DNA of 32,212 nucleotides from an uncultured Mobilibacterium sp. (GCA_947254375.1 CAMYCF010000010.1:1-32212); one strand, 5' to 3'; shown: positions 7,100 through 15,167, counted from the first letter of the stretch. Numbers and translations: made by a program. The notes: generated by a model not told the origin, from the sequence alone.

Positions 7100-7781
7100 T
7101 TACTCCGACTTCCGGATTCTTTTCTCCGTACTTTTCTTTGAGCGTTTCGAGTATTTTATCCCTCGGAGCGCCCTTCTCTTCCTCCGTTTTTATCAGGCGA
7201 TAAGCCTGAAAAAGCGCCGAAGGGCCGATCTCGGAGCTGAAATATCCGATGCCCTGATTCCACGCGATCAGTTCGAACACGTCGTCGAACACGGCCGTTT
7301 CCGTTCCGTACGCGTACGCTTTTATGAGCTCGCGCGACGCCTGCCTGTACCTGCCTGCACCGACGGCGTTCATCAGCGAAAGCATTAGCCTCATGTCGTA
7401 CGGGATCGTCCGCCTGTCGTCGTTCCACGTGAGGTTCCAGAATTCGACCGCGACCTGCCCGAGCTTCTCATCTATCAGCGGATAGTTGAGAAGAGCGATC
7501 GGCCTGAACGGCGCTCCGCCCTTTGCTTCCTTCTTCTCGGCCCTGTAAAACCAGACGTGGAACTCGCTTTCAGCGACCTCTTCGACGTGCCTCTCAAAAC
7601 CCATCTCTTCGAGCACGCCGTACAGGGGCATCGGTTCAAAAGTCTGGATCACCTCTATGCCGCTGCCCGGCTCGGTCTCTTCCGCCGCCTTTTTGATCGC
7701 CGGGAAAAAATTCCCCTGCATCTTCCTTACGTCGATCTTCCTGAATCCGTCTCTCTTATCTTTCCAATTTTCGTATGCCAT
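7095..7781 (-). CDS. DUF2249 domain-containing protein
   Basis: The 228-aa product begins with a DUF2249 domain (about 15-75; KIDVRKMQGNFFPAI, then FEPMPLYGVLEEMGFERHV), a TusA-like alpha/beta fold. The C-terminal half (about 100-215; MLSLMNAVGAGRYRQA, FELIAWNQGIGYFSSEIGPS) is a conserved helical region with no motif I can tie to a reaction. It is the last gene of an operon after the ferredoxin and the cupin, under a Crp/Fnr site, and such groupings suggest a role in anaerobic redox or nitrosative stress; this is inference. A good AGGAGG precedes the ATG. Confidence 0.75.
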   Translation of the reverse strand: MAYENWKDKRDGFRKIDVRKMQGNFFPAIKKAAEETEPGSGIEVIQTFEPMPLYGVLEEMGFERHVEEVAESEFHVWFYRAEKKEAKGGAPFRPIALLNYPLIDEKLGQVAVEFWNLTWNDDRRTIPYDMRLMLSLMNAVGAGRYRQASRELIKAYAYGTETAVFDDVFELIAWNQGIGYFSSEIGPSALFQAYRLIKTEEEKGAPRDKILETLKEKYGEKNPEVGVR

Positions 7782-7823
7782 TTTGCTCCTCCTGTATTTT
7801 GCTTTTACGATGATCCGGATCCC

Positions 7824-8156
7824 CTAAAAGACTACGACCAGAAGCATCTTGAAATCCTTTTCACCATAGACGGCGTGAGGGTGTTTCGCCGGCATGACGA
7901 TGCTCTCTCGCTCCGAAAGGAAATACTCTTTACCGTCGATCGTGATCCTGCCCGTTCCGTCGAGGCAGGTAACCATCGCATCGCCGCCCGATTCGTGCGT
8001 GCTTATCTCCTCGCCCTCGGAGAAGGCGAAAAGTGTCACGCTCACCGCGTCGCTCTGCGCGAGCGTCCTGCTGACGACCTCGCCGCTTCTGTATTCGACC
8101 ATGTCCTTAAGTTTAAGGACTTCCGCCTTCGAAATGTTCTTCATTCTCTCGCTCAT
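7824..8156 (-). CDS. Small single-domain cupin
   Basis: The 110-aa protein is one beta-barrel cupin. Motif 1 is EGEEISTHESGGDAMVTCLDG (written here in part: EGEEISTHESGGDAM) with H54-type ligand, and motif 2 is the ERESIVMPAKHPHAV stretch with two candidate metal-binding histidines. No substrate can be assigned. It lies 10 bp after the ferredoxin gene and 42 bp before the DUF2249 gene, all on one strand, so the three are probably one transcript. The start ATG follows AAAGGAGA. Confidence 0.8.
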   Translation of the reverse strand: MSERMKNISKAEVLKLKDMVEYRSGEVVSRTLAQSDAVSVTLFAFSEGEEISTHESGGDAMVTCLDGTGRITIDGKEYFLSERESIVMPAKHPHAVYGEKDFKMLLVVVF

Positions 8157-8166
8157 CGTCTCTCCT

Positions 8167-8976
8167 TTAATCTAAGATCCTTCCGTCGAGCGATATCGTG
8201 TTCACCTGCCAAGGGATGAACTTACCGCTGTCCTGAAGCGCTTTTTTCGCCGCCGCTTCGATGCCGCCGCAGCATGGCACTTCCATCCTTACGATCGTAA
8301 CGCTCTTGATATCGTTGTTCCTTATGATCTCCGTCAGCTTTTCCGAATAATCGACCATGTCGAGCTTCGGGCATCCGACTATCGCCACATGACCCTTGAT
8401 GAAATCGCGGTGGAAATTCGCATACGCATAAGCCGTGCAGTCAGCCGCGATCAGAAGTTTTGCGCCGTTGAAATACGGGGCGTTCACGGGAACGAGCTTT
8501 ATCTGGACCGGCCACTGCCTGAGTTCAGACACGAGGGTCTCACTGCTCTCCCTGCTTTCGGCTGCGGCTTCCTGCGCCTCATCAGCAGCTTCTTCCATGC
8601 GAAGCTGCATCATCCTGCTTCCCGGGCATCCTCCCGCATGCTCAGGCCTGTCGAAGCTTATCACTTTGCTTCCCGGGCATCCGCCGCCGTGACCGTGATG
8701 TCCGTGCGCAGCCTCGGCTCCTTCGCCGCCGCGCTTTCTCTCCTCCATGTGTGCTTTTACCGCTTCATCGTCGTACTCGAGCGCTTCCCTCTCGATTATT
8801 TTTATCGCACCCGTCGGGCACTCCGGCAGGCAGTCTCCGAGCCCGTCTCAGTAGTCGTCCCTTATGAGCGTCGCCTTACCGTCGATCATCGCGATCGCGC
8901 CCTCGTGGCAAGCGTGTGCGCACGCACCGCATCCGTTACACTTTTCCCTGTTTATATCAACTATTCTTCTCTTCAT
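8167..8976 (-). pseudogene. Two-cluster ferredoxin-like protein with an in-frame UGA at an Fe-S cysteine position
   Basis: Reading from the ATG at 8976 (ribosome site AGGAGGTACG) gives MKRRIVDINREKCNGCGACA, a first 4Fe-4S motif (C13, C16, C19, C23), then DDY-UGA-DGLGDCLPECPTGAI. The UGA is codon 43 (8850-8848), just where the first cysteine of the second motif is expected (CxxxxxCxxxCP). The frame stays open through two GGCPGS motifs and a C-terminal domain (VAIVGCPKLD, VEVPCCGG-like) to 8167, 269 codons in all. One base change (TGC to TGA) explains it. Readings are a nonsense mutation, a sequencing error or, less likely, selenocysteine insertion. An internal ATG at 8748 could give a 193-aa product lacking the ferredoxin part. 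First gene of the operon controlled at 9005-9047. Confidence 0.82.
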
Positions 8977-8988
8977 TTTCGTACCTCC

Positions 8989-9017
8989 TTGCCTTACGCC
9001 ATAAGTTATAGTACAAT
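8989..9017 (+). promoter_or_regulatory. Promoter of the Crp/Fnr regulator gene
   Basis: -35 TTGCCT (8989-8994), 17-nt spacer, -10 TACAAT (9012-9017). The predicted start near 9024 places the palindrome at 9032-9047 just downstream of the start, a position suited to autorepression. Confidence 0.6.
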
Positions 9018-9047
9018 GCGGCTAACATGTATGTTGTTTCTACAACA
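9005..9047 (-). promoter_or_regulatory. Crp/Fnr-type operator and activator-dependent promoter of the ferredoxin operon
   Basis: TGTTGT-TTCT-ACAACA (9032-9047) is a perfect 6-bp inverted repeat with a 4-nt centre, the geometry of Crp/Fnr-family sites. On the minus strand a -10 TATAAC lies at 9010-9005 with no good -35. The predicted start (about 8998) puts the operator centre near -41.5, the classical class II activator position. The divergent regulator gene begins 15 nt to the right of the site, so one site could both activate the operon and repress the regulator. Confidence 0.65.
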
Positions 9048-9061
9048 AAAGGAGGATCTTC

Positions 9062-9724
9062 TTGGAAAAAAATTTATATGTTTTGAAAAAAGCATCCCTT
9101 TTTGCGGGGATGCGCAACGATGAGATCCTGTCATTCATCGATAAAAGCAGCTACACCGCCCGGAAATACGCTGCCAAAGAATACATCCTTCGGAGCGGTG
9201 ACACCACCCACTCGATCGGGATCGTGCTCAGCGGGGACATACTGATCGTAAAAGAAGACGTCTGGGGGAACCGCAACATCATGGCAAAACTGCCCGCGGG
9301 CTCGATGTTCGCCGAGACGTTCGTCTGCGCGGGCGGCGTCCCTCTCAACGTCAGCGTCATATCGGAAGGCGACAGCGAGATACTTTTTATCGACATGAGC
9401 CCCGTCCTCTTTGAAGGATCGCAGCCTCTCCCGGGCCGTGAAAAGATAATAAAAAATCTCATCGGCGATCTCGCACAAAAAAACCTCCGCGTAAACGCGA
9501 AGGTCACTCATATGTCCCGCAAAAGCACCCGCGAAAAGCTCCTTTCGTTCCTCTCCTCGGAATCCGAAAGGCAGGGTTCGCTTGAGTTCGACATAATTTT
9601 CGACAGGCAACAACTCGCCGACTTTCTCGGAGTCGACAGGAGCGCGATGTCGTCCGAGCTCTCAAAGCTCAAAAACGACGGCCTGATCTCGTATAACAAA
9701 AACCACTTCGTGCTGCTCAAGTAG
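9062..9724 (+). CDS. Crp/Fnr family transcriptional regulator
   Basis: The 220-aa protein has an N-terminal cyclic-nucleotide-binding-like beta-roll (about 12-120), a dimer helix (about 122-150) and a C-terminal winged HTH (FDRQQLADFLGVDRSAMSSE, about 178-198). It contains only one cysteine, so it is not an Fe-S FNR; haem or another ligand as in DNR/HcpR-type NO sensors is possible but not shown. The start is TTG at 9062, 7 nt after AAAGGAGG; no in-frame ATG is near. It is divergent from the ferredoxin-cupin-DUF2249 operon, its likely target. Confidence 0.88.
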   Translation: MEKNLYVLKKASLFAGMRNDEILSFIDKSSYTARKYAAKEYILRSGDTTHSIGIVLSGDILIVKEDVWGNRNIMAKLPAGSMFAETFVCAGGVPLNVSVISEGDSEILFIDMSPVLFEGSQPLPGREKIIKNLIGDLAQKNLRVNAKVTHMSRKSTREKLLSFLSSESERQGSLEFDIIFDRQQLADFLGVDRSAMSSELSKLKNDGLISYNKNHFVLLK

Positions 9725-9768
9725 GCTCGAGCAGCTTCTAGCCGCGCAAACGGCTCAGCGTTGCCGGA

Positions 9769-10617
9769 TTACTTGTTTTCGCCCTGCTCGACTTCAAGCT
9801 CGTCGTACGTGATCCAGTCGCTCATGCTCCCGACGTACATCCTTACTTTCTCGCCGAGCTCATCCATGCACGCCAAATTTATCGCGGCCGAGATGCCGGA
9901 GCCGCAGTAGAGGACGGTCTCTTTTTTACCGACCACTCCCTCGAAATTCTTTTTCATCGTCTCCTTATCGACTACATAAATATCGTCCTTGACGTTCTCG
10001 TCGCACGAAAGATTGAGTGCAGTCGGGATGTGGCCCTTCTTGCTGTAGAGAGGCTCGACTTCTCCCGTGTATCTCTTGTGCCCTCTGCAGTCGACAAGTG
10101 TGATGTCCGGATCGTCCATGATCTTGAGGACGTAATCCTTATCGGCGTACATATCGTCGTGGATGTCGGCTTTGAAAGTCCCCTTGCCGCGCGGCACAGG
10201 CACTCCCGCTGTCACAGGATATCCCGCCTTCTTCCAGCCTTTGAAACCGCCGTCCAAGATTTTTACGTCCTTATATCCCATATATACGAGCTGCCAGCGC
10301 GCCCTGCATGCGGCCGCTATGCCGTCGTCGTAGCAAACGATCTTCGAGTCCATATCGATGCCGAGATCGGCGAGCTTGGCGCCGAGTTTTTCCGGATCCG
10401 GGATCGCCCTCCGTCCGCCGTGAGGCTTGAGGTCCCTGCTGAGATCGTCGTCGACGTCGATATAGTAAGCGCCTTCGATGTGCTCCTCAGCGTAAGCCTT
10501 CTTTCCGTAAACGGCCGGATCGAAGAGATCGAACCTGCAGTCGAGTATGAATACATTTTTGTCGTACATTATATCGCGGAGTTCTTCCGCCGAGATGAAA
10601 TTCTTAAGTCCTTCCAT
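9769..10617 (-). CDS. Thiosulfate/3-mercaptopyruvate sulfurtransferase (tandem rhodanese)
   Basis: The 282-aa protein has two rhodanese domains (about 5-130 and 150-275). The catalytic cysteine is C238 in the loop YCGSGISA of the C-terminal domain; the CGSG-type loop favours 3-mercaptopyruvate over thiosulfate, though this is inference. The N-terminal domain loop (CYDDGIAAAC) is the usual inactive structural copy. It transfers sulfane sulfur to cyanide or thiol acceptors in the cytosol. The ATG at 10617 is chosen over one 8 codons upstream because it follows CGGAGGAT. It lies about 100 bp after the cysteine synthase gene on the same strand, so a joint role in sulfur amino-acid metabolism is plausible. 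Confidence 0.88.
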   Translation of the reverse strand: MEGLKNFISAEELRDIMYDKNVFILDCRFDLFDPAVYGKKAYAEEHIEGAYYIDVDDDLSRDLKPHGGRRAIPDPEKLGAKLADLGIDMDSKIVCYDDGIAAACRARWQLVYMGYKDVKILDGGFKGWKKAGYPVTAGVPVPRGKGTFKADIHDDMYADKDYVLKIMDDPDITLVDCRGHKRYTGEVEPLYSKKGHIPTALNLSCDENVKDDIYVVDKETMKKNFEGVVGKKETVLYCGSGISAAINLACMDELGEKVRMYVGSMSDWITYDELEVEQGENK

Positions 10618-10660
10618 TTTATCCTCCGTATCAGTCGGCACAGCCTTACGTTCCGCCTAT

Positions 10661-10689
10661 ATTTTATACCTTTCGGGCAATCTGTACAA
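10661..10689 (-). promoter_or_regulatory. Possible promoter of the sulfurtransferase gene
   Basis: Minus strand -35 TTGTAC (10689-10684), 17 nt, -10 TAAAAT (10666-10661). The predicted start is near 10654, 37 nt before the ATG at 10617. Confidence 0.45.
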
Positions 10690-10721
10690 TTCGGCAGATC
10701 CGTTCGGTGCCCGGTAAAAAA

Positions 10722-11750
10722 TCAAAGGCTCCTGTCGTTGACGACGCGCATGCCGAGAAGCTCTATGTCGGTCGACAGATATCCCGGCTTCACGGGTTCT
10801 TCCTTTAAAAGGTCCGTCGTCAGATATTTTTTGTTGTCGTCGGTAAAAACGGTCACGACCGTCCTGTCTTTTACCGAGGTCTCATCGTTTTTATCCAAAT
10901 CCTCCAGGGCTTTTACCGCGCCGATAAAATTCGCGCCCGACGATATCCCTACCCCGAGCCCCATTTTACCGAGCTTCTGCGCCATTATGATCGCGTCTCC
11001 GTCTGAAACGTTGACGACCTCATCGAGCTCATCGAGTTTGCAGATAGGAGGAATAAATTCGTCGCTTATGCCCGCGATACGGTGCGACCCCACTTTTACG
11101 CCCGTGCTCAGGGTCGGAGACTCGAGAGGCTCGAGCGGACGGACTTTTACCGACGGATACTCCTCTTTGAGCGCCCTTGCGACGCCCATGACGGTACCGC
11201 CCGTCCCGACTCCCGCCACAAAAGCGTCGGGCGAAAGGCCCGCGTATTTCAGATCTTTCACGAGCTCCGCACCGAGGCTTTTATACTGCCCCGTCGCATT
11301 GTCCTCGTTCTCGAACTGGCGCGGATAGAAGACGCCTTCGTTTTCCTTCGCGTATTTTTCCGCCAGAGCGATGCTGCCGAGGAAGCCTCCCTGCTCCTTC
11401 GACACGCCACGGATCTCCGCACCGTAGCTCGCGATCAGCCGCTTCCTCTCCTCGCTCATCCAGTCCGGCATGTATATGACGACCGGGTGTCCGAGATAAG
11501 CACCGATCGCGCAGAAAGATATCCCCGTGTTCCCGCTCGTCGCCTCGACGATGGTGTCGCCCGGGGCGATCTCTCCCCTTTCGTACGCCTTCTTGATGAC
11601 GTAATATGCCATCCTGTCCTTCACGCTGCCGGACAGGTTATAATATTCCACCTTCGCGAATATTTTTCGCTCTTCGCCCTTGTATCTGAAACTTATCTCG
11701 ACAAGCGGAGTGCCACCCGTCATTTTCTCAAGATCCCTGATGTCCCTCAT
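10722..11750 (-). CDS. PLP-dependent cysteine synthase family protein
   Basis: The 342-aa enzyme belongs to the fold-type II PLP family that makes cysteine from O-acetylserine and sulfide. The PLP lysine is K44 in LSGSVKDRMA, the substrate loop TSGNTG is at 71-76, and the phosphate-binding GTGGT is at 182-186. The region EPLESPTLSTG differs from the EPxxSxxLSGG of classical CysK, so cystathionine beta-synthase-like or other O-acetylserine sulfhydrylase specificity is possible. The ATG at 11750 follows TAAGGAGAAGAG; the open frame begins earlier at 11792 without a ribosome site. A TGC-TATGAT extended -10 lies upstream (about 11821-11829). Confidence 0.85.
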   Translation of the reverse strand: MRDIRDLEKMTGGTPLVEISFRYKGEERKIFAKVEYYNLSGSVKDRMAYYVIKKAYERGEIAPGDTIVEATSGNTGISFCAIGAYLGHPVVIYMPDWMSEERKRLIASYGAEIRGVSKEQGGFLGSIALAEKYAKENEGVFYPRQFENEDNATGQYKSLGAELVKDLKYAGLSPDAFVAGVGTGGTVMGVARALKEEYPSVKVRPLEPLESPTLSTGVKVGSHRIAGISDEFIPPICKLDELDEVVNVSDGDAIIMAQKLGKMGLGVGISSGANFIGAVKALEDLDKNDETSVKDRTVVTVFTDDNKKYLTTDLLKEEPVKPGYLSTDIELLGMRVVNDRSL

Positions 11751-11893
11751 AGCTCTTCTCCTTACCCGCTTCCGCGGCATGCCGTTATGCATATGACTAT
11801 TATCCTTACACTTGGATATATCATAGCATATATATAGGAATTAAAGAAGCAAATTCCCATTATTTTTGTGGGGTTTTCGATAAAAATTTCCGA

Positions 11894-11932
11894 TAAAAAA
11901 ATCGTCTCCCGCGGGGCGAGCCCGGGGAGACG
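11894..11932 (-). terminator. Intrinsic terminator of the cupin-flavodoxin operon
   Basis: CGTCTCCC (11932-11925 on the minus strand) pairs with its complement at 11910-11903 across a GC-rich loop, followed by ATTTTTTTATC on the minus strand. It lies about 110 nt after the flavodoxin stop. The remaining sequence 11751-12041 otherwise holds the cysteine synthase upstream region and no gene that I can support. Confidence 0.8.
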
Positions 11933-12041
11933 GTGTTATAAAAGGCGCTATAAAAACTATCAGCTTTTTTGATCCTGCTTATTTGCCTCAGGCCGAAGGC
12001 GTATCTTTCGCTGCGGCCCGTGCGGATCTTTTACCTGCGCT

Positions 12042-12518
12042 TTACCCTCTCGCGACGATAGAAGCAAGCTCCGATTCTGAGCAGTCGCCGTGCATCACGA
12101 AAGTCTCTTCGACCTTCGCCGTCGGAACGATTTTTGAAACGAACTTCTTCGTGTCGCCGAAGCCGCTCATACCGGACGTTGCGAAAAGCACGATCTTTTT
12201 ACCCGAGACATCGCAGCTCTCTATGAACGTATCGACTATCCTCGGCTCCCTGTACCACCAGATCGGGAATCCCAGAAAAACGGTGTCGTATCCGTCCAAA
12301 CTCTCCAATTTTTCGGCGAGCGGCGGCCTCGTGTCCTCTGACCTCACCTTGATGCTCGTGCGGCTTTCCGGATCCGTCCAGTCGAGGTCCGCGGCCGTAT
12401 ATTCTTCCACCGGCGCGATCTCAAAAATATCCGCGCCCGTCTTCGCAACGATCTTCCTCGCGATCCCCGCGGTCACTCCACCCGCAGAGAAAAACGCAAC
12501 AAGTTTCTTATCTCCCAT
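12042..12518 (-). CDS. Flavodoxin family protein
   Basis: The 158-aa protein has the flavodoxin fold: FMN phosphate loop FFSAGGVTAGIARKI (9-23, with the usual SxTGxT changed to SAGGVT), aromatic isoalloxazine loop FLGFPIWWYREPR (about 79-91) and the second loop ATSGMSGFGDT. It is a soluble one- or two-electron carrier or an NAD(P)H-dependent FMN reductase of the flavodoxin_4 type. Its ATG follows AAAAGGAGGG and lies 35 bp after the cupin gene, so they form one operon that ends at the 11894-11932 terminator. Confidence 0.85.
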   Translation of the reverse strand: MGDKKLVAFFSAGGVTAGIARKIVAKTGADIFEIAPVEEYTAADLDWTDPESRTSIKVRSEDTRPPLAEKLESLDGYDTVFLGFPIWWYREPRIVDTFIESCDVSGKKIVLFATSGMSGFGDTKKFVSKIVPTAKVEETFVMHGDCSESELASIVARG

Positions 12519-12553
12519 TTCAGTCCCTCCTTTTAAATCTTGAAATACTCCTT

Positions 12554-13261
12554 TTAAAGCTCAGCATACTCCTCGTCGGTGACCGGTTCAAGCCACTCGT
12601 TCGCCGTTTCCGTTCCCGGCACCTCGAGCGCGATATGGCTGAACCACGAATCCTTTTTCGCGCCGTGCCAGTGTTTGACATTCGGCGGTATCGTCACGAC
12701 ATCGCCCGGCTTCAGGCTCCTCGCAGGCTTCCCCTCTTCGACATACCAGCCTTCGCCGTCAACGCAGATGAGCATCTGACCGCCGCGCTCTTTCGCTCTG
12801 TGGATATGCCAGTTGTTCCTGCATCCCGGTTCGAACGTGATGTTCGCGGCAAAAATTCCTTTGCCCGGCTCCGTCAGCGGATTGAGGTAACTCTTTCCGA
12901 TAAAAAATTCCTCATAATCGACATTTTCCTTACCGAGTCCGAAGATCCCGCCGTGCCCGCTCGGATCCGCCGAACCGCCGGCGCTTCCGTCTGTCGCGCC
13001 GTTTGCTTCCGCATCTTCATCCGCAAAAATTTCTTTCGCGACGCTGAAGGCATTCCACGCGTTCGGCCACCCGGCATAAAAAGCTATATCCGTCAGTATC
13101 TCCGCCATCTCGGACTTCCCGACGCCGTTCGCCTTCGCCGTCTTCAAAGGTATCTCTAAACATAATCCTATCTTTCTTAGAAAAACACTCTCCTCTTGTT
13201 GATGAGCGAATCGATACATCAATTGAATTTGAGGGGATACATAATCTTTGCGGTAACACAA
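12554..13261 (-). CDS. Carboxymuconolactone decarboxylase/cupin protein, N-terminally truncated at a junction
   Basis: The C-terminal part (about 115-235) is a cupin with metal-ligand histidines in CRNNWHIHRAKERGGQ and VKHWHGAK. Residues about 39-78 (LKTAKANGVGKSEMAEILTD to FYAGWPNAWNAFS) are the last helices of an AhpD/CMD domain. The first 38 residues (MCYRKDYVSPQIQLMYRFAH onward) do not belong to this family and are read antisense from the AT-rich regulator on the other side of a breakpoint at about 13,150. The original protein would be some 30-60 residues longer at the N-terminus. It lacks a credible ribosome site at 13261. Function unknown, probably oxidoreductive detoxification. Flavodoxin follows. 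Confidence 0.75.
   Translation of the reverse strand: MCYRKDYVSPQIQLMYRFAHQQEESVFLRKIGLCLEIPLKTAKANGVGKSEMAEILTDIAFYAGWPNAWNAFSVAKEIFADEDAEANGATDGSAGGSADPSGHGGIFGLGKENVDYEEFFIGKSYLNPLTEPGKGIFAANITFEPGCRNNWHIHRAKERGGQMLICVDGEGWYVEEGKPARSLKPGDVVTIPPNVKHWHGAKKDSWFSHIALEVPGTETANEWLEPVTDEEYAEL
13144..13160. other. Breakpoint joining GC-rich CMD/cupin gene to AT-rich PucR regulator
   Basis: To the left, minus-strand homology to CMD proteins holds up to about 13,150. To the right, the plus-strand regulator frame is open and family-like from AAG GTA TCT CTA AAC (13147), that is, from the codon after its expected ATG. Base composition changes sharply here. Two divergent genes thus lose their 5' ends at one point. 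Confidence 0.65.
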
Positions 13262-13365
13262 TTTATAAAAACAACATTCTATATTTAGCGGACAAAGAAT
13301 CTTTTATAGATAACACGGATAACCTAAGCGAAGACTGTTTAGTCATTTGCAACTACAAAAATGCA

Positions 13366-14682
13366 GTGCTAAATACACAGTTGAAATGTCATATCATTGA
13401 GTTGCCGCCCGACACACATATGCCGGAGGTATCCAATACACTTTTTGATCTTTTTGCCGAAATGAATAACTGGGATTCCGAAATGGAAAAAGCCATGCTT
13501 ACAGATGCAAACTTGCAACAATTACTTGATCTCAGCGAGCGCTGGTTTTCAAACCCTATTGTATTTACAACAATGTCTTTAAGTGCTCCGGCATGCACAA
13601 GAAACATACCGACGAAAGATAAGCAGGTGATTTATGCGATACAAAATCACGTTTATTCTTTGGATATGATAGATTCATTAATAAAAAGCGGGTACATCAT
13701 AGAACCCGGCGGCTATCCGTCGTTAAAATATACATACACAAACAATTTGCACAAATATCCCGTTCTCAAAAAGACCTTCCCGGAAAGCATTTCTTCCGTG
13801 AAAGCCATGCTTTTGTTCAATGAGAATACTCCGCCTTCGCCTTCGGAGTACGATCTGGCAAAATTGCTGTGTGATAAAGTTGAAAGGTATCTTACTAAAG
13901 GTATGCCGAATTCAGTGCATTATAAAGAAAAATTTGCCGAATCGGTATTGTCCAGCATAATAGAAGGTCGGGCAAAGATGGAGGAAATAGATGCATTTAA
14001 ATTATTTTTTGAAGCGGATAACAACACCGAATACACAATATACGCTATCAAAACGCATCACTACTCAAAGGCAGGTTATTTTATAATATTGAATAGATTA
14101 AGCGAGATTTTCAAAAATACATGTCTTAAGTTGATTTACGAAGAATCCGTTCTACTAATAGAAAAATCCGAAAACAGAACCGAACGACAAAGGGACGCAC
14201 TTTTTCACAATATCAAAATGGCACTTAATGAGTTTGATGCCTATTGCGGTTATATGGATTTTTCATGCATAACGAACTTACAGCACACATATAAAATGGC
14301 AAATTCCATAGCTAATATAGGTTACATGTTTGACTCGGAAGCGCTTATGTACGGTTACAGAGATTATTTCGTATATTACTTAATAAACTGTGCTCTCGAA
14401 AATGTACCCGGATATCTTTTAACTTTGCCGGATCTTAATAAAATAATCGAATACGATAAAAAGCACGACATCGATAATATGGAACTGCTTCGTATTTATT
14501 TTGAACAAAAATGCAGCATTAACAATGTCGCCGAAGTCATGCATCTCCATCGTAACAGTGTGAGATATCGAGTGAACAAAATAGAAGATTTACTTGGAAT
14601 GCCTCTCAATGATTCGGAAACAAGATTAAAAATAATGCTATCTTTAAAAATATTTGAAGTTATGCACACCAAAGTTGAGTAA
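13366..14682 (+). CDS. PucR/CdaR-type helix-turn-helix regulator, 5' end missing
   Basis: The 438-aa reading from GTG 13366 ends with a PucR-type HTH (about 395-422; CSINNVAEVMHLHRNSVRYR), the domain that binds DNA in purine-catabolism and sugar-diacid regulators. The frame continues without a stop back to about 13147 and encodes about 73 more family-like residues (KVSLNIILSFLEKH, then EFEGIHNLCGNTIYKNNILY), but there is no ATG, GTG or TTG before 13366 and no ribosome site there. The gene has therefore lost its start and promoter at the 13,150 breakpoint. Its codons are much more AT-rich than those of its neighbours. Ligand and targets are unknown. Confidence 0.75.
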   Translation: MLNTQLKCHIIELPPDTHMPEVSNTLFDLFAEMNNWDSEMEKAMLTDANLQQLLDLSERWFSNPIVFTTMSLSAPACTRNIPTKDKQVIYAIQNHVYSLDMIDSLIKSGYIIEPGGYPSLKYTYTNNLHKYPVLKKTFPESISSVKAMLLFNENTPPSPSEYDLAKLLCDKVERYLTKGMPNSVHYKEKFAESVLSSIIEGRAKMEEIDAFKLFFEADNNTEYTIYAIKTHHYSKAGYFIILNRLSEIFKNTCLKLIYEESVLLIEKSENRTERQRDALFHNIKMALNEFDAYCGYMDFSCITNLQHTYKMANSIANIGYMFDSEALMYGYRDYFVYYLINCALENVPGYLLTLPDLNKIIEYDKKHDIDNMELLRIYFEQKCSINNVAEVMHLHRNSVRYRVNKIEDLLGMPLNDSETRLKIMLSLKIFEVMHTKVE

Positions 14683-14734
14683 AAAAGGAAAAGACCGCCG
14701 CCGAAGCGCCGATCCTTCCCTTCGCACTATTCAT

Positions 14735-14763
14735 AAAAAAGGGGGTATAAAACCTTTTATACC
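14735..14763 (-). terminator. Terminator overlapping the stop of the PrdA-like gene
   Basis: GGTATAAAA (14744-14752) and TTTTATACC (14755-14763) form a 9-bp stem; on the minus strand it is followed by CCC and TTTTTT. The stop codon of the 14757 gene is inside the stem. Confidence 0.5.
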
Positions 14764-15167
14764 GGCAATTCGATGCTGATATCCTTGCCTTCCGCGATAT
14801 ACAGCTTGAGGACGCCGCCTACCTTCGTAACGGTCCCGCCGCTTACAACAGGAAGCGCCTCGGCTTCAACAGCTTCCGCCTCTTCCCCTTCCGCTTCGCC
14901 TTCTTCCTCGAGCGGATCGTACTTGTCTACGATATCAGGCGTTACCGCGGTAAGCGAATCGACCGTCTTCGTGAGCTTCGAACCGTTGAGGACCTGGCCG
15001 AGTTTGAGAGCGCCGTCGATGTTCAGAAGTCCCGCATCGATGAGGTCCGGAAAGATAGCCGGATCTTCGAAGTTCGCAGGTGCGAGTTCGGTGCCCTCTT
15101 CCGCTCTGCAGCAGAGCACTGCCGGGTCGTTTGCGTGTTGTTTCGCTGTTTCAGCTGTTATGGACAT
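14757..15167 (-). CDS. Small protein resembling the N-terminus of D-proline reductase proprotein PrdA
   Basis: The 136-aa product begins MSITAETAKQHANDPAVLCC and continues with EEGTELAPANFEDPAIFPDL, then KTVDSLTAVTPDIVDKYDP, an Ala/Glu-rich linker (about 86-106) and a C-terminal VSGGTVTKVGGVLKLYIAEG segment. From memory this matches the start of PrdA, the pyruvoyl-forming subunit of clostridial D-proline reductase, but the protein ends long before the catalytic portion (PrdA is about 600 aa). It could be a truncated copy or a stand-alone relative. The second ATG (15167) is chosen because AAGGAGG is 8 nt before it and too close to the first ATG. No other prd gene is adjacent. Confidence 0.45.
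   Translation of the reverse strand: MSITAETAKQHANDPAVLCCRAEEGTELAPANFEDPAIFPDLIDAGLLNIDGALKLGQVLNGSKLTKTVDSLTAVTPDIVDKYDPLEEEGEAEGEEAEAVEAEALPVVSGGTVTKVGGVLKLYIAEGKDISIELPV

Noticed and set aside
9712..9735. GCTGCTC/GAGCAGC hairpin at the end of the Crp/Fnr gene as a terminator.
   Set aside because: Loop of 10 nt and no T-run; only a weak candidate.
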